A stretch of DNA of 64,000 bases, taken from Galdieria partita (Eukaryota; Rhodophyta; Bangiophyceae; Galdieriales; Galdieriaceae). Location of the stretch: positions 1-64,000 of the forward strand of contig BQMJ01000059.1 in assembly GCA_025991245.1 (NCBI GenBank), given 5' to 3'. Shown in pieces: positions 25,458 through 36,042 of the stretch. The translations under genes were made by a program, and so were the position numbers. Numbering within the stretch: the stretch's first letter is position 1; every line of letters starts with the position of its first letter. The notes beneath the pieces are model-generated. The model saw only the letters and a program-made list of their open reading frames with translations, was not told the DNA's origin and did not search any database.

Positions 25458-25930
25458 AGAATAAAGGGTCAAACTTTTGAAGAATGATTCTTTCTATGGT
25501 TTGTCAGTAATGTGGAAAAAGTGACGATCCTTTCCTATAGCAAACCTTATAGGAACTTGAGTTTATCTTGTCACAGTTTGGCTCGGTTGATTAGAGATGA
25601 ATTTGATCCTCCAATGAAAGAGTTTACTCATTCCTGTTGGATATACCGGCAGAACGAGATCCTCGATTTGACTATATTTTTGTGGGTATAGTAAATTCTC
25701 AATGGCATATATACTTTTTTCAAGTATCTATATCTTCATTTACAACCATAATCGTGACTCTGCTATTATTGAAAACTCCTTTTTACCACCTTCTTTCAAG
25801 AAAGTTTTATTCAGTTTCTCAGAATCGGTTAGTTCATGAACTAGTAGTACAAAGAGTAAGCAAAAATGAACAAAGCGTTCCAATTGTCTGCAAAGAAGTA
25901 GTAAGACGATCAGTCTCGATAAGTTGATAC
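25458..25930 (+). pseudogene. Decayed C-terminal region of ATPase copy 3
   Basis: Directly downstream and in the frame of copy 3, the text reads RIKGQTFEE, a TGA at 25488, then FFLWFVSNVEKVTIL and LIRDEFDPPMKEFTHSC. About 25637-25720, in another frame, reads DIPAERDPRFDYIFVGIVN, then YFFQVSIS. The D, about 15 residues, FQV[ST] pattern is the mark of the nuclease-fold domain after RHS/Crinkler ATPases. The middle domain therefore seems to have been present and to be decaying. A further open stretch, about 25990-26110 (QEFTITLEEDDDGRIVDF), may belong to it. Confidence 0.5.
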
Positions 25931-26890
25931 AGAGAGAAGCAACAGGCAATTGTCAATTACTAAGCATATTTTGCTTCTTTTTGAAACAGGAATTTACTAT
26001 TACGTTAGAAGAAGATGATGATGGAAGGATTGTAGATTTTCGTCTATTGGATTCCAAAGGTATTCATTGGCGACAGTGCATGAATTCACACAAAGAGAAT
26101 TCTGAAAGCTGGCAGAAAGTTGCCTTTTTGCTATTGCTCACGAGCTTTTTTCTTGAACTGCATGAATAGTTTGTTACTTGAGTGCCTTCAGTTGAATTGA
26201 CATTCCAAAATTATCCTTTTTCAGTTCTATAGAAAATGATAATGTTTATCAAAGATTGATAAGCACCTGTCAAGAAATTTCTCTTCATGTCTCTCCTCGA
26301 GTAGCTGCTGCGATGAAATGTACATTCCGCCGTTGTTCTACTTTTTTAAATATAGAGAATGTTACTTTGATTTTCTGACTTTAAGCTTATCGTAGTCAAA
26401 GTTGTCCATATTTTCGAGTTACCTTACTTATTCGTCAAATTGTGGTATTCTTTTCTTGATACACTCAACTGTTGCTATTCAGGACTGGCTTTATGTTTCT
26501 TGTGAGAATTCTGCCTTATAATTGGTCCTCTTCATAAAACCAAAAGAACACCTTAGTGGGCCAAAAAGCTTGTAATCTTTTAAGTTACAACGTGGACACA
26601 TAATTTGCAGTGAAGACCAGGAACAAGCAGCAAGAGTTGTTTTTAAAATACACGCCACAGGGATAGTCAATATTGATATATCGAAATAGAAACCAGAAAC
26701 TATTGGAACTCGCGGTTGCGGGCTGGTCGTGGCTGGTTTGAATGTTACAACACAAAAAAAAGCAAATGGATAATAAAACTTCTATAACAACTTCTAATAA
26801 ACTGCGTTGAGCGTCAAAATCTTGGCAATCCAACTTCAAACACAATCTCCAAAGATTCTTCTCCCTTCCAATCACATTGTGATGGAGCCA
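25931..26890. other. Spacer after ATPase copy 3
   Basis: Apart from the possible protein-like scrap near 25990-26110, I see no gene here. The DNA leads into the right copy of the long direct repeat. Confidence 0.5.
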
Positions 26891-27262
26891 GGACTAGTCG
26901 AACACTCTGGAACTATCAACTTGTAGTTTCGTTTTATTCTACTCATAAACCCAAGAAGAAAATGTGGAAGGTAAGATGTAATTTATTCCAAGAAGGAATG
27001 GAGAGTATTCTATCAAGTCAAAAGGTGAACATAAATTGCAGCCATGACTGTTATTGGATTGAATGAATGCTCCTAGAGGATATTGACCTTATTTTTCAAG
27101 AAGAAAGATACGCACGCCTTCCTAAAGAAGATTGCGCAAAGATGTAACGGAATCATAGAATACCGATTGATCATGAATCGGGACAAAATGATTGTACTCA
27201 ACTATAGTCATTTAAAAATGAATCATTGAAAGTTTTATCACTCAATCAATCAGTCATTATGA
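26891..27262 (+). repeat. Long direct repeat, right copy
   Basis: This is the partner of 22398-22742, same orientation, with a ~25-bp insertion in the middle (around 27025-27050) and scattered substitutions. Together they bracket about 4.15 kb that contains only ATPase copy 3 and its decayed tail. Confidence 0.85.
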
Positions 27263-28347
27263 TCAACGTAAGCTAACTTGTCATCATTTTACATTTTCGT
27301 ATCTCTGTTGTGGTTACTCCAGCATTCGCAGTTAGACTTGGGCTGTAAGTTTTGAGTAGAAACTTCATTCCATCAGTTGCCTCGAAACGAGTCAGAGCAA
27401 GAATTAGGTTAGCAGTTGGATTCCAGATCTCAACTAAATTTGTAATAGAGAAATAGGGTTGATGAAGACATGCAGCGTCATTGGCTGTTCAAAAATCAGG
27501 CATAGTCAACTATAGTTCGTCTTTTTCACTTTCACAAGAGTCTCTCAATAGACAAAAGTTGACATATGGAAATTGCAAACTATTCAACAAACACAAGACA
27601 TAGATGAGAGTCTTCTTGGATCTTCTTGGATCACTGCAAAATATCTTCAAAGCGGAGTTTCAACCCTATTTCACAAGACTATGTATAACAATTCCTTAAT
27701 AAAACTACTTTCAAACAACACTCAATCAAATAACGCCGACTTATACCAGTTCTTACTGAATCAATTACTAAAACTCAGTGCAAGTTTGGAACCTTCTATC
27801 AAGACATTATTCTCGAAATAAATACAGTTGATTTTCGCCTGAATACTAGAGACTACAAAGCAGATACTAAAAGTTGAGTGGAAACCAGTGTTCAAAATGA
27901 ATCGTTGACTGCTCAAATGAATTCAAAGAGAGGTAAAAAGTCGACTTGTACAACCTGAAGAAAGTCCTCCGAACTGAAAATGCCAACAACAAAATTAGAA
28001 GCAAACTTTATACCCAAAGTCATTATCACACTAAAAGAAACAAGCAAACAAACTATCTACTCAAGACGATAAAGTTTCCCAAATATGTTGTGTGTGTTGA
28101 AATTACACAAGTTCTGGAAGTGAGTCAATAAGTTATTTGTCCACTGTGAAGTCACATAACTATGTCACAGGGAAAACAACAAAGTCAATTGCAAGTAGGA
28201 CTATACTATAAGCTCTCATACGTAGCCTATACACTACTCTTATAGAACAGCTTAAACTTTCTTCATTTGTTGCACTGAAATTATTTCCTCAGTTGGATTA
28301 TTGTTGTGTGCTTTGGTGATTTGTTGTGGTTGTTGCGAGTTTACAGA
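27263..28347. other. Spacer before ATPase copy 4, no gene seen
   Basis: No gene is supported. Near 27533 the phrase CTCTCAATAGACAAAAGTTGAC recalls the dispersed repeat at 10905, 12990 and 15415. The 45 bp before the ATG at 28348 end in TTTACAG, which could be a 3' splice site of a leader intron. Confidence 0.4.
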
Positions 28348-30969
28348 ATGAACACTATTCGTATTGAAAGTATCAAATTTCCCCTTGTCAATAGAGAATC
28401 AGCGGTCTTTCAAGTTATAGAGAGTTTCCTATTATCATACCCTTTGAGACGAGATGGTACGTCGAGAAATCCTCGACCTCACATATGCTATGCACCCCAA
28501 ATGTATGGGAGTGGCAAAAGCGCATTTGGACAGCATTTCCATTGGTTCCTTTCAGTCAATAAAGAGAACTTGTTGCAATATTTAAAAAATTTTTGTTGCT
28601 TACCTGGCTTTGAGAAGGGGGAGAATGTAGGAGAACGTGCTCTACACGCGCTGTTAAACGAGACTTTATATGTTATGTTGAATCTTCTCGATGTGCCGAG
28701 GGGAACATGTTTTGAAGATACACTTTTGGAGTGGATAAGTGAGAAAGCTCTTTCCCGGTTTCCCAACGGTGCAGATTTACTTTCTCAAGTTCTCTCCTGT
28801 ATTGGTAATCCAGAAAAATGGTTTCAGAAACTCTTGCAAGTAACCAAGAAACGTTATTTATATTTGTTTATTGACGAAATTGGACTTTTAGAAGAATACA
28901 ATTTCACATTGTTTAAGGATTTGATGGTTACACAAGGAACAAGTCGAGTGCACAACGTGTACCGTGCCTTTTTTAGAGTTTTATCAATTGTTGTAAGTCA
29001 ACCTTTTGTCATTTGTATTGTTGCGGGGAGATCGAACTGTATAATTAGTAGAGAAGAGGATGCAATGCCTTCCAGAATAACGTTCAATTTTCTTCGGCTG
29101 GATCCTTTTTCAGAAGCAACTATCAAGTACTTTATACAGAATGTTACTTGTCATAATGAACCTATTCAAAAAGTATTATTTCCTAGTCATCCTGAGGGAC
29201 ACGATTGGTTCTTCAAACAAGTGTATGATTACACAGGTGGTGTTCCTTACCATGTTGTTCATGTTTTAAATGAATTGGGAAAGAAATGTGAACGTTGGAA
29301 TAGTTTATGTGATCTTTCAGAGAATGAAATGAAAGTGAAAATGGAAAGAATTGCTCCGAATACTTCTCTCGTAGTAACTCTTTCTCGTATGACACCCGAA
29401 TCAATGATTGTTTTTTCTTCAATGCTTCTTGCGAGTATATTTGAATTTCGTATTCCAATGAGAGAGACTCTATTTGATGGAAGCCATTCTGAATATGTTT
29501 TGGATATTGCCAACCATTTTGGTTTTTATTATGTGAGTTGCTCGAGAAATGAACAAGAGGAAGCAAGCAGGATACCCGTTGAAGACAGCTATGAAACATT
29601 TTTCAAGTTGGTTTTTCCAAAGATTGTACTAAAGCATGTTCAATCGCGATATTGGAATATTCCTCCTTTTCGTTTTGTTTGTAGTTTATTTTCATCGATC
29701 AGTCGATTGGATTCACTTTCCAGTCGTGGTTTCAAATTTGAAATTATATTTACTCTTATTCTTTATGTTCGATGGTGTTTCTGTTCCAAACTAGGAGAAT
29801 TGAGTATATTTCGACATAGTTTTGTAGAACATATATCAATAGAATCTACTGAAACCATTGACAGTTTAAAAGTGGATCCTATTCCCAATTATGTTCCAGC
29901 ATTTAGTTCGACAATGAGTGGAATCCATAGTGGTAACGAAGAAACTTACAATGTCAATGCTTGGAAACCATTTTTTGAAAAGTATTTATCAAAAGATGGA
30001 ATATTTGTTCCTATTCGACAAAATTCCAATGGACCTGATGTTCTTATTCGAGTAACAGGTATGAAAGACAATTCTTTCCTTGCTATTCAAGGTGAATCTT
30101 CTTCAGATCAAACACCTATGGACACTGAAACCACCAAGAAGAGAGTATATTTGATGGGTATTGCATTGAAATGTTTTCAGTTGTCAAGTTCTGGTGTTGG
30201 ACGTTCAATGATTAAGGCAGAAGTTGCCAAATTTTTACATCCAGTGGCGTCACAGCTTGAATTGGTGCAGAATGATTTAACAGCCATTCAGTTGATTGTA
30301 AGCGACAAGTATACTGAAGAAGTTTCCAAACAATTTAGGAATAATCAGAATTGGATATTGAATAGTGGAGTTTATTATGAAGACAATAATAATAATATTG
30401 TTTACAGTTCTATCAACTCTGAGATACAACCACAGAATATACGAGAAGAATGGTTATGGATACCTCCTCATTGTCAAATTGTAGTATGTTCAACTACATG
30501 TTTGAGAACCTTTTTAGGTTGCAAGGCTAGTAGAGATATTGAAAGAGTATTTGGAGAAAATGCTGGATGGTTGGAACAACTGAAACCACTTTATGATTTG
30601 TTGAGCAATTCGTTTGTAGATTTATTAAGACGTATTCCATTTGAAGAATCTGAAAGGAATAGTGGAAGGATGGAAAGAAGAAATACTCGTCCAAGGATGG
30701 ATATGAATGTGATGCAAGTGGAAGGTACGCGAGGTGAAGAAAATGTTGTTGCATCAAGTTCTATGAGTGCTTCATTTGATTGGAATACTTTTTTGAGAGA
30801 ACGTTGTGGTCTTTCTGAGGAAGAGTGTTCTGTTTGCTACAAGAAAATATCAAGATTCGACAGATTCTCGCTTTCCAGAATGAATGAAGATTCTTTACTG
30901 GAGATAGGCATAAGAGATCCTTCTATACTATCAAAACTGCTCATTGGAATTATAAAGGAGTTTAACTAG
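28348..30969 (+). CDS. ATPase / nuclease-fold-like / SAM-like protein, copy 4 (intact)
   Basis: A single exon of 873 aa; the ATG at 28348 (MNTIRIES) aligns with the start region of copy 1. Same architecture: Walker A-like APQMYGSGKS, Walker B YLFIDE, TGGVPYHV, then the GPDVLI ... FLAIQGE segment and the RMERRNTRPRMDMNVMQ linker. Its first ~110 residues differ clearly from copy 1, the middle ~650 residues are almost identical, and after the linker the sequence changes to a different SAM-like domain (FDWNTFL ... LLEIGIRDPS). A two-residue deletion relative to copy 1 occurs at DGSHSEYVLD. The near identity of the middle at nucleotide level, including third codon positions, indicates recent gene conversion or duplication. 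The upstream start-context motif of copies 1 and 2 is missing, so expression control may differ. Confidence 0.85.
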   Translation: MNTIRIESIKFPLVNRESAVFQVIESFLLSYPLRRDGTSRNPRPHICYAPQMYGSGKSAFGQHFHWFLSVNKENLLQYLKNFCCLPGFEKGENVGERALHALLNETLYVMLNLLDVPRGTCFEDTLLEWISEKALSRFPNGADLLSQVLSCIGNPEKWFQKLLQVTKKRYLYLFIDEIGLLEEYNFTLFKDLMVTQGTSRVHNVYRAFFRVLSIVVSQPFVICIVAGRSNCIISREEDAMPSRITFNFLRLDPFSEATIKYFIQNVTCHNEPIQKVLFPSHPEGHDWFFKQVYDYTGGVPYHVVHVLNELGKKCERWNSLCDLSENEMKVKMERIAPNTSLVVTLSRMTPESMIVFSSMLLASIFEFRIPMRETLFDGSHSEYVLDIANHFGFYYVSCSRNEQEEASRIPVEDSYETFFKLVFPKIVLKHVQSRYWNIPPFRFVCSLFSSISRLDSLSSRGFKFEIIFTLILYVRWCFCSKLGELSIFRHSFVEHISIESTETIDSLKVDPIPNYVPAFSSTMSGIHSGNEETYNVNAWKPFFEKYLSKDGIFVPIRQNSNGPDVLIRVTGMKDNSFLAIQGESSSDQTPMDTETTKKRVYLMGIALKCFQLSSSGVGRSMIKAEVAKFLHPVASQLELVQNDLTAIQLIVSDKYTEEVSKQFRNNQNWILNSGVYYEDNNNNIVYSSINSEIQPQNIREEWLWIPPHCQIVVCSTTCLRTFLGCKASRDIERVFGENAGWLEQLKPLYDLLSNSFVDLLRRIPFEESERNSGRMERRNTRPRMDMNVMQVEGTRGEENVVASSSMSASFDWNTFLRERCGLSEEECSVCYKKISRFDRFSLSRMNEDSLLEIGIRDPSILSKLLIGIIKEFN

Positions 30970-31250
30970 TTTTCTTATTTTGGAATCGATCACTTTGATT
31001 TGTTTGTTGTGGTTCATGGAGAATAAAGTTGGATAGCAGCACTTACTATCTGATGCTGGTTGTCTGGTTGTCAAATTGAAATTTGGAATATTTGCAACAC
31101 TTCAAGTATTCTTCTATTCTTGAGATGTGAGTCTCGGAATTGTCTCTTACCGAAGAACTCAACTCTATTTGGCGCGATATTTGCTGTGAAACAGAATATC
31201 GGCTAAACTTCTTCTGATTTTACAAATGATAATAATGAGCTCTGTATGAA

Positions 31251-31907
31251 ATGGTCCTTTCTTTCACAATTACTATTTCATTGATTTGGATAGGATCATG
31301 GTTGGATTCCTTTTCCAGTTACGCAACAAAAGGAATGGAAGGAATCATATTTTGCAATTCAGCTTACTGTGAATATGAAAGAAGTTTGAATAGACTCGAA
31401 CGACTTGGAAGAGTATATTCTTTTTTTATTGTGTTTTCTTCATTTTCTCTTTGCCAATTCTTGCCCAATTTCGAGAATTCAGAGTGCAACAGAGACATAT
31501 ATAAGTATCTGCGACTCAAAAGAAAGATAGTTGATGCATTTTTATTCAACAAGCAGACATCATATAAAGCAAACCTCCAACAAGTGTTCAAGAAGATTAT
31601 TCTGGTTCCATTCTTTCATTTTTCTGAGCCAACTTGGATAGCATGTAGTCTGGGGTATATTCCCAAACTAGGTCCCAGGATGGATATGAATGTGATGCAA
31701 ATGAGAGGCGAAGAAAATGTTGCATCCAGTTCTATGAGTTCTTCATTTGATTGGAAGACTTTTTTAAGAGAATATTTTGGTTTTGCTGAGGCTTCTGCAA
31801 TTGAACATTACGCTCGTCAACTGAATTTATTCAATCCAAAGTCTTTTCCTTATTTAAATGATATACGTTTATCGCGATATGGTATAGCAGATGATGATAT
31901 CCCTTGA
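31251..31907 (+). pseudogene. ATPase-family C-terminal fragment with SAM-like end
   Basis: Only the end is recognisable: from 31674, PRMDMNVMQ then SSSFDWKTFLREYFGFAE, a third version of the SAM-like domain, ending early at DDDIP. The nucleotide match to copy 4 begins at CCAGGATGGATATGAATGTG, exactly at the linker. The upstream part of the frame shows no ATPase motif; one short stretch near 31290 (TGGATTCCTTTTCCAG) recalls 29708 of copy 4. A separate short gene made of a new N-terminus plus this domain cannot be excluded. The small gap from copy 4 (30970-31250) holds nothing else. Confidence 0.6.
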
Positions 31908-33065
31908 TAGTTGACGGAATACATGACTTTCTTGAGAAAGAAGACAAACAATGTATGTGTATTTTATTGGAAGATGAACAGTTTTATGCTTAGCTACACA
32001 GTTTGATAAAGGTCAACTTGATTTTAAGAAAGCATGAGTATATTGAACATTTTAAATGATCAAAACACCTTGAGATTTGTATAGCACTAAGAAGACGATA
32101 TGGATTGAGGCAGCCAAATATGTTGCCAAATATTTCATTGTAAGAAGTTTGGAGTGAGACATTTGTCAGCAGACTCGTGATTCGCTTTCTATTGACACGC
32201 CTTATTTTTTATCTATAGATACAAGAGTTTGATCTAAAAAAGATTCTTGTTGATATACAACTTGAAGAGCAGTAGCGTTAGTTTCGACAGTTGCATCGGT
32301 TCTTAGAAAAGAAAAATCCAACATCCTCATTTTGAAAGTTATAAAATTGGATAAGCTTTTCTAGTCACAAGCTGATTCCACCTTGTTAAAGTCAACCTCT
32401 CAATAAGATTCTGAAGGGAAAGGTAATCTCCAAATTTTTCGATCTTAACAGTTGAGAAGCAATCTCGATAGGGACACTACTATCTATCAAGGGATAGTTC
32501 CACCATCCACTGGTTAGCAAACCCAGCCACATCGAATTTACTTTTTTCTCACATCGAATACATCTTGTAGTGTAAATTTACTTTCTTAAAATGAAAATTT
32601 ATCAGAGAGGAACTTGGAAGACGTTTAAAAACTCACCAACGGAATCTTCTGGTCTACAGACGCCCTTTGGAAAGACTTTGCAGATTCCAAAGTTTTCCAG
32701 GAGCTAGTGAACTGCTGTGATTCTATTAGGGTATTATCTTTGCAAGCTGCACACCCTGAATTCTATCTCGAAAGTCTGTTGAACTCTTATAAGTTATATT
32801 GGGTGCAGTGTGTGTTGAGACAAAACCTTTGACAAGAAAAAATGGATACTAGAATGTTAGGATTACGACTTGTAAATAACTTTTATCCTTAGGACTCGTT
32901 TCATCCAAAGACAACTATTGAGTTCAACTTGTTGCACTCGTACTTTGTGGTCCATCCTCCTTTACCAGATAAAAGTTATCTTTCTATTCTAAAATAGCAA
33001 ATATTCCTACAAAGATAAAGTGGCTTCCTCATTGACTTTTATAACCAAAAAGTCAGGATAAAAAA
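31908..33065. other. No gene seen
   Basis: AT-rich DNA between the SAM-like fragment and the 5S rRNA gene. No frame longer than about 60 codons resembles a protein. Confidence 0.5.
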
Positions 33066-33183
33066 CGTACAGCACTTGGGGTTCCCGAGTGATCCCTCAC
33101 CTCAGTACTAACCAAGCCTGAGGGCGCTTAGCTTCTGAATTCGAAATGGGTTCAGGCGCATGTGCCACTAGTATGGCCGTACG
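33066..33183 (-). rRNA. 5S ribosomal RNA gene
   Basis: Read on the minus strand, the 118-nt segment has the eukaryotic 5S features: the A-box region GAAGCTAAGCG, the C-box region CTTGGTTAGTACTGAGGTGA, then GGGATCACTCGGGAACCCC. The ends CGTACGGC and GCTGTACG pair to form helix I. A run of six T follows the 3' end (minus strand), as expected for RNA polymerase III termination. It is a lone gene in this window, embedded among ATPase relics instead of in an array. No other rRNA or tRNA gene is recognisable nearby. Confidence 0.93.
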
Positions 33184-36042
33184 TACTCGGAAAGCATCTT
33201 TAAGAGTATTTATATCGATGGATAATACTGAGTGCACAACAGGATACAATATGATATTATGAAAAACAAGAGAAAGTATATCTCTTGATCTTTCACCCAA
33301 TACTCCATATATTCCTATAAAACTTGTCAAACAATTCAGAAAAAACCAATCAAGTTGACTTTGATAGTGCTTCCCTGTGCATTATCAAGATAACATAGTA
33401 GCATAGACTTGCTGTGGTTTGTGGAGATTTGGAATTTTCATATTTTATATTCGTGAGCTAAATTAAGTCAAATATATTTCTTATAGGAAACAATTTGATT
33501 TTTCTGTTTCTATTTTAGTCTTCATTGACTACCAAACTTTAGGCATGAACTGTGACTCATCTTTCATTTTTGATAAACACAGCAATTCTTGTACATAACT
33601 GAACCTCGTAAAAAAGGTTGTCTACTATGATGAAGCAGTCAACATGGCTACATTTCTTATAGAGTCTTTTTCCAATTTTGAAAGTGATAGACGTATACCA
33701 ACTTCACGTGGGATTGAGATGGTTCAACTCAGACAATATCGTCTTTTGAACTACTCATTCATTTCACAGAGCCACTTGGCTTCGTTCAGAGCAGTTGCTT
33801 CAAATACCACTAAACGAGCATCTTTGCTGTGGTAAGTATATCTTGAGTCTTTCTCGAATGAATAGCGATGAACTTAAAAGCCAATCCCTTTTCAATACCT
33901 TCAAGGTATCACTTTGTAGAATGAGTCACTATAGATTGTCCTAGTGACGAAAAATACTGCTTAGTGCACTGATGAGATATTGCAAACGAAAGTTCACTGA
34001 CAACGCATAAAGTCGAAAGTGTTCAATACTTTCTAATACCAATAACAAATATTTCTACTTCTCCTATAGTTTCTTGTTCACATTCTTTTAGATGCAATCA
34101 ACTGATAACAAATTTGCTGAATGTTTCTCGAGCTAATTTTTTGAAAAAGTAAAACCAACTTCCATATACTCATTTCTTATCGTTGGAAAAAGTTCTACTA
34201 ATGAAAGCTTGGTTCAAGACCAGAAGAGACAATCCGTTTTTTACATAAGACAAGTGTTTAATATGCTTTACAATACAGTCACAGAGACGAAATTCAATAA
34301 TTCTACTTGCCGTTAAAATCATTCCACTGATGACCATAACTTTTGCGTTAATTGGATGCATTCAGAAACAATAAACGTGTTCCCAATACGACAGTTTCAT
34401 CACAAACAAACTCTACGAATCAAGTCGGTTTAATCTCAAGTAACCTACTAAAAATTTGTCTAAAGTTTCTAAGTTTCCAACAACATTTCTACCTTAAATA
34501 GTACATCCTCTAGCTGCATAAGAGACTTGGTGAATAAAAGTAACTATAAATAGAGTGGATTCTATCCTGAGAATTGACGAAAAACTCAAATCAGTCAACT
34601 ATTCCAGTTTCTCTCAGGAATATGAGACTTCAATAACATACTTTTTGGCTCTATTTCACTTAGTTTTCAAGTCGATATGAAAAAACTCACAGTTATAGTG
34701 ACAACAGTTAAAATGAAACTGATGTCCACACATATCACGGATTCATGAGTTGACAGATGAAATTCAACGACGCTAACACAAATACAGATTGTAATATCCA
34801 CAATGGATAGCTTTTGGTGACACGCCTGTCTAACAATATAGGACACACTGTGCTTCGAAATTCTCTCGTGTTGAATATCCTTGTAATCTCTGCTCCTTGA
34901 ACAAGGACAGACTGTTCACTCTTTGAAACTGTCTGCTTCTCAAAGTAGCTTGTCTGTAAACTCCAAAACGGTCTTTTCTCTTATTCGTGTGGCAGTAGAA
35001 GTCTACTCACCAAGTGCTGTCCAAGATATTAGAACCGCTCCCAATACTAAACAAGCCATAATTTTAGCACGAACCAAACTCCTCACGGAAATTCTAGAGA
35101 TCTATTTCTTGTCTACAATAGAGAAATGTTTCTTGCTTCGAACAGCCAGAAAAATATTCTTGCTTTCCCTCTGCTAGCATTGTGAGTTTCGAAAGGTCAA
35201 AGAGTAGTTATTCTCGAAGAATGCAAACACAAGCTATTTTAGAATTTTCTTCACTCCTCAAGTCTTGTTTTCAGCTTCTTTCTAAAACGTTTGCCACTCC
35301 TATTCAAGTTGGTCAGTAATAGGCTTTCCAATACAAGAGTTTTTATTGAATTGATTTTCTTATTTGCACTTTCAGTTGGTTATGAATGACTATTGTAGAG
35401 ACCTACATAAGTATTTTTAAGAAATACAGATGCCTTTAATAGACAGAAAAGATGATGCTTACTCGATTCTTGAACTTACCACAGTCAGTTGACCTTTTCT
35501 GAAGAATTCCTTTCTTCGTAAAAGTTATGGGGCAGGAAAGGGTTCATATAGGAATACTTTCTAAACAAATTTGCTAAAGACGAAGAAAGAAAAAACGAAG
35601 AGAAGAGTGCTTTCTTATAATTTTAATACCAACGTAGCGAGACAAGTTGCTCCAAAGATTTTTTGGAAACATTTTGTAGAACACACATTGTCATTTGTTT
35701 TTAAACTGGGCAGCTCTTTTCTAATGCTGTTTATTCCAACAGTTTCTTATAGCCACGTTGTATAACGTAGCTACGGCTCCTTCCCCGTGTGCGATGGCAA
35801 AACCACCGAAGAATCTGATGAACTCACTGATGCTACAAGGAAACAAGTAACAGTTTCTGCCTTTGTCTTGTATACCTTCTCCAGCAGTTTCAGAAACAAT
35901 ATTTATATTTAGTGATTGACAAACTGAGCGAAATAAATAGTATCCGTAAGAACCACGAATTGTCACAATTTTCTTAGAGATACTTTCTTTTTTGGATACA
36001 GGAAGAGTAATTCTGTATAATCAGAAATCTCAGCCCATTTGA
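33184..36042. other. No convincing gene
   Basis: A possible exon at 33644-33832 (MATFLIESFSNFESDRR onward) ends at a good 5' splice site (GTAAGTAT), but no continuation is found. An open frame at 34923-35177 resembles nothing I recognise. The rest is AT-rich, unconserved DNA. Confidence 0.5.

Noticed and set aside
22398-27262. The 350-bp direct repeats as LTRs of a retroelement
   Set aside because: No TG...CA ends, primer-binding site, gag, reverse transcriptase or integrase lies between them; the interior is the ATPase gene only.
16290-30969. ATPases as plant NB-ARC or animal NLR immune receptors
   Set aside because: No NB-ARC-specific motifs, TIR, CC or leucine-rich repeats; the domain after the ATPase resembles Crinkler/RHS-type nuclease folds instead.
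33644-33835. Possible first exon with a good 5' splice site
   Set aside because: No continuing exon or homolog could be found downstream.
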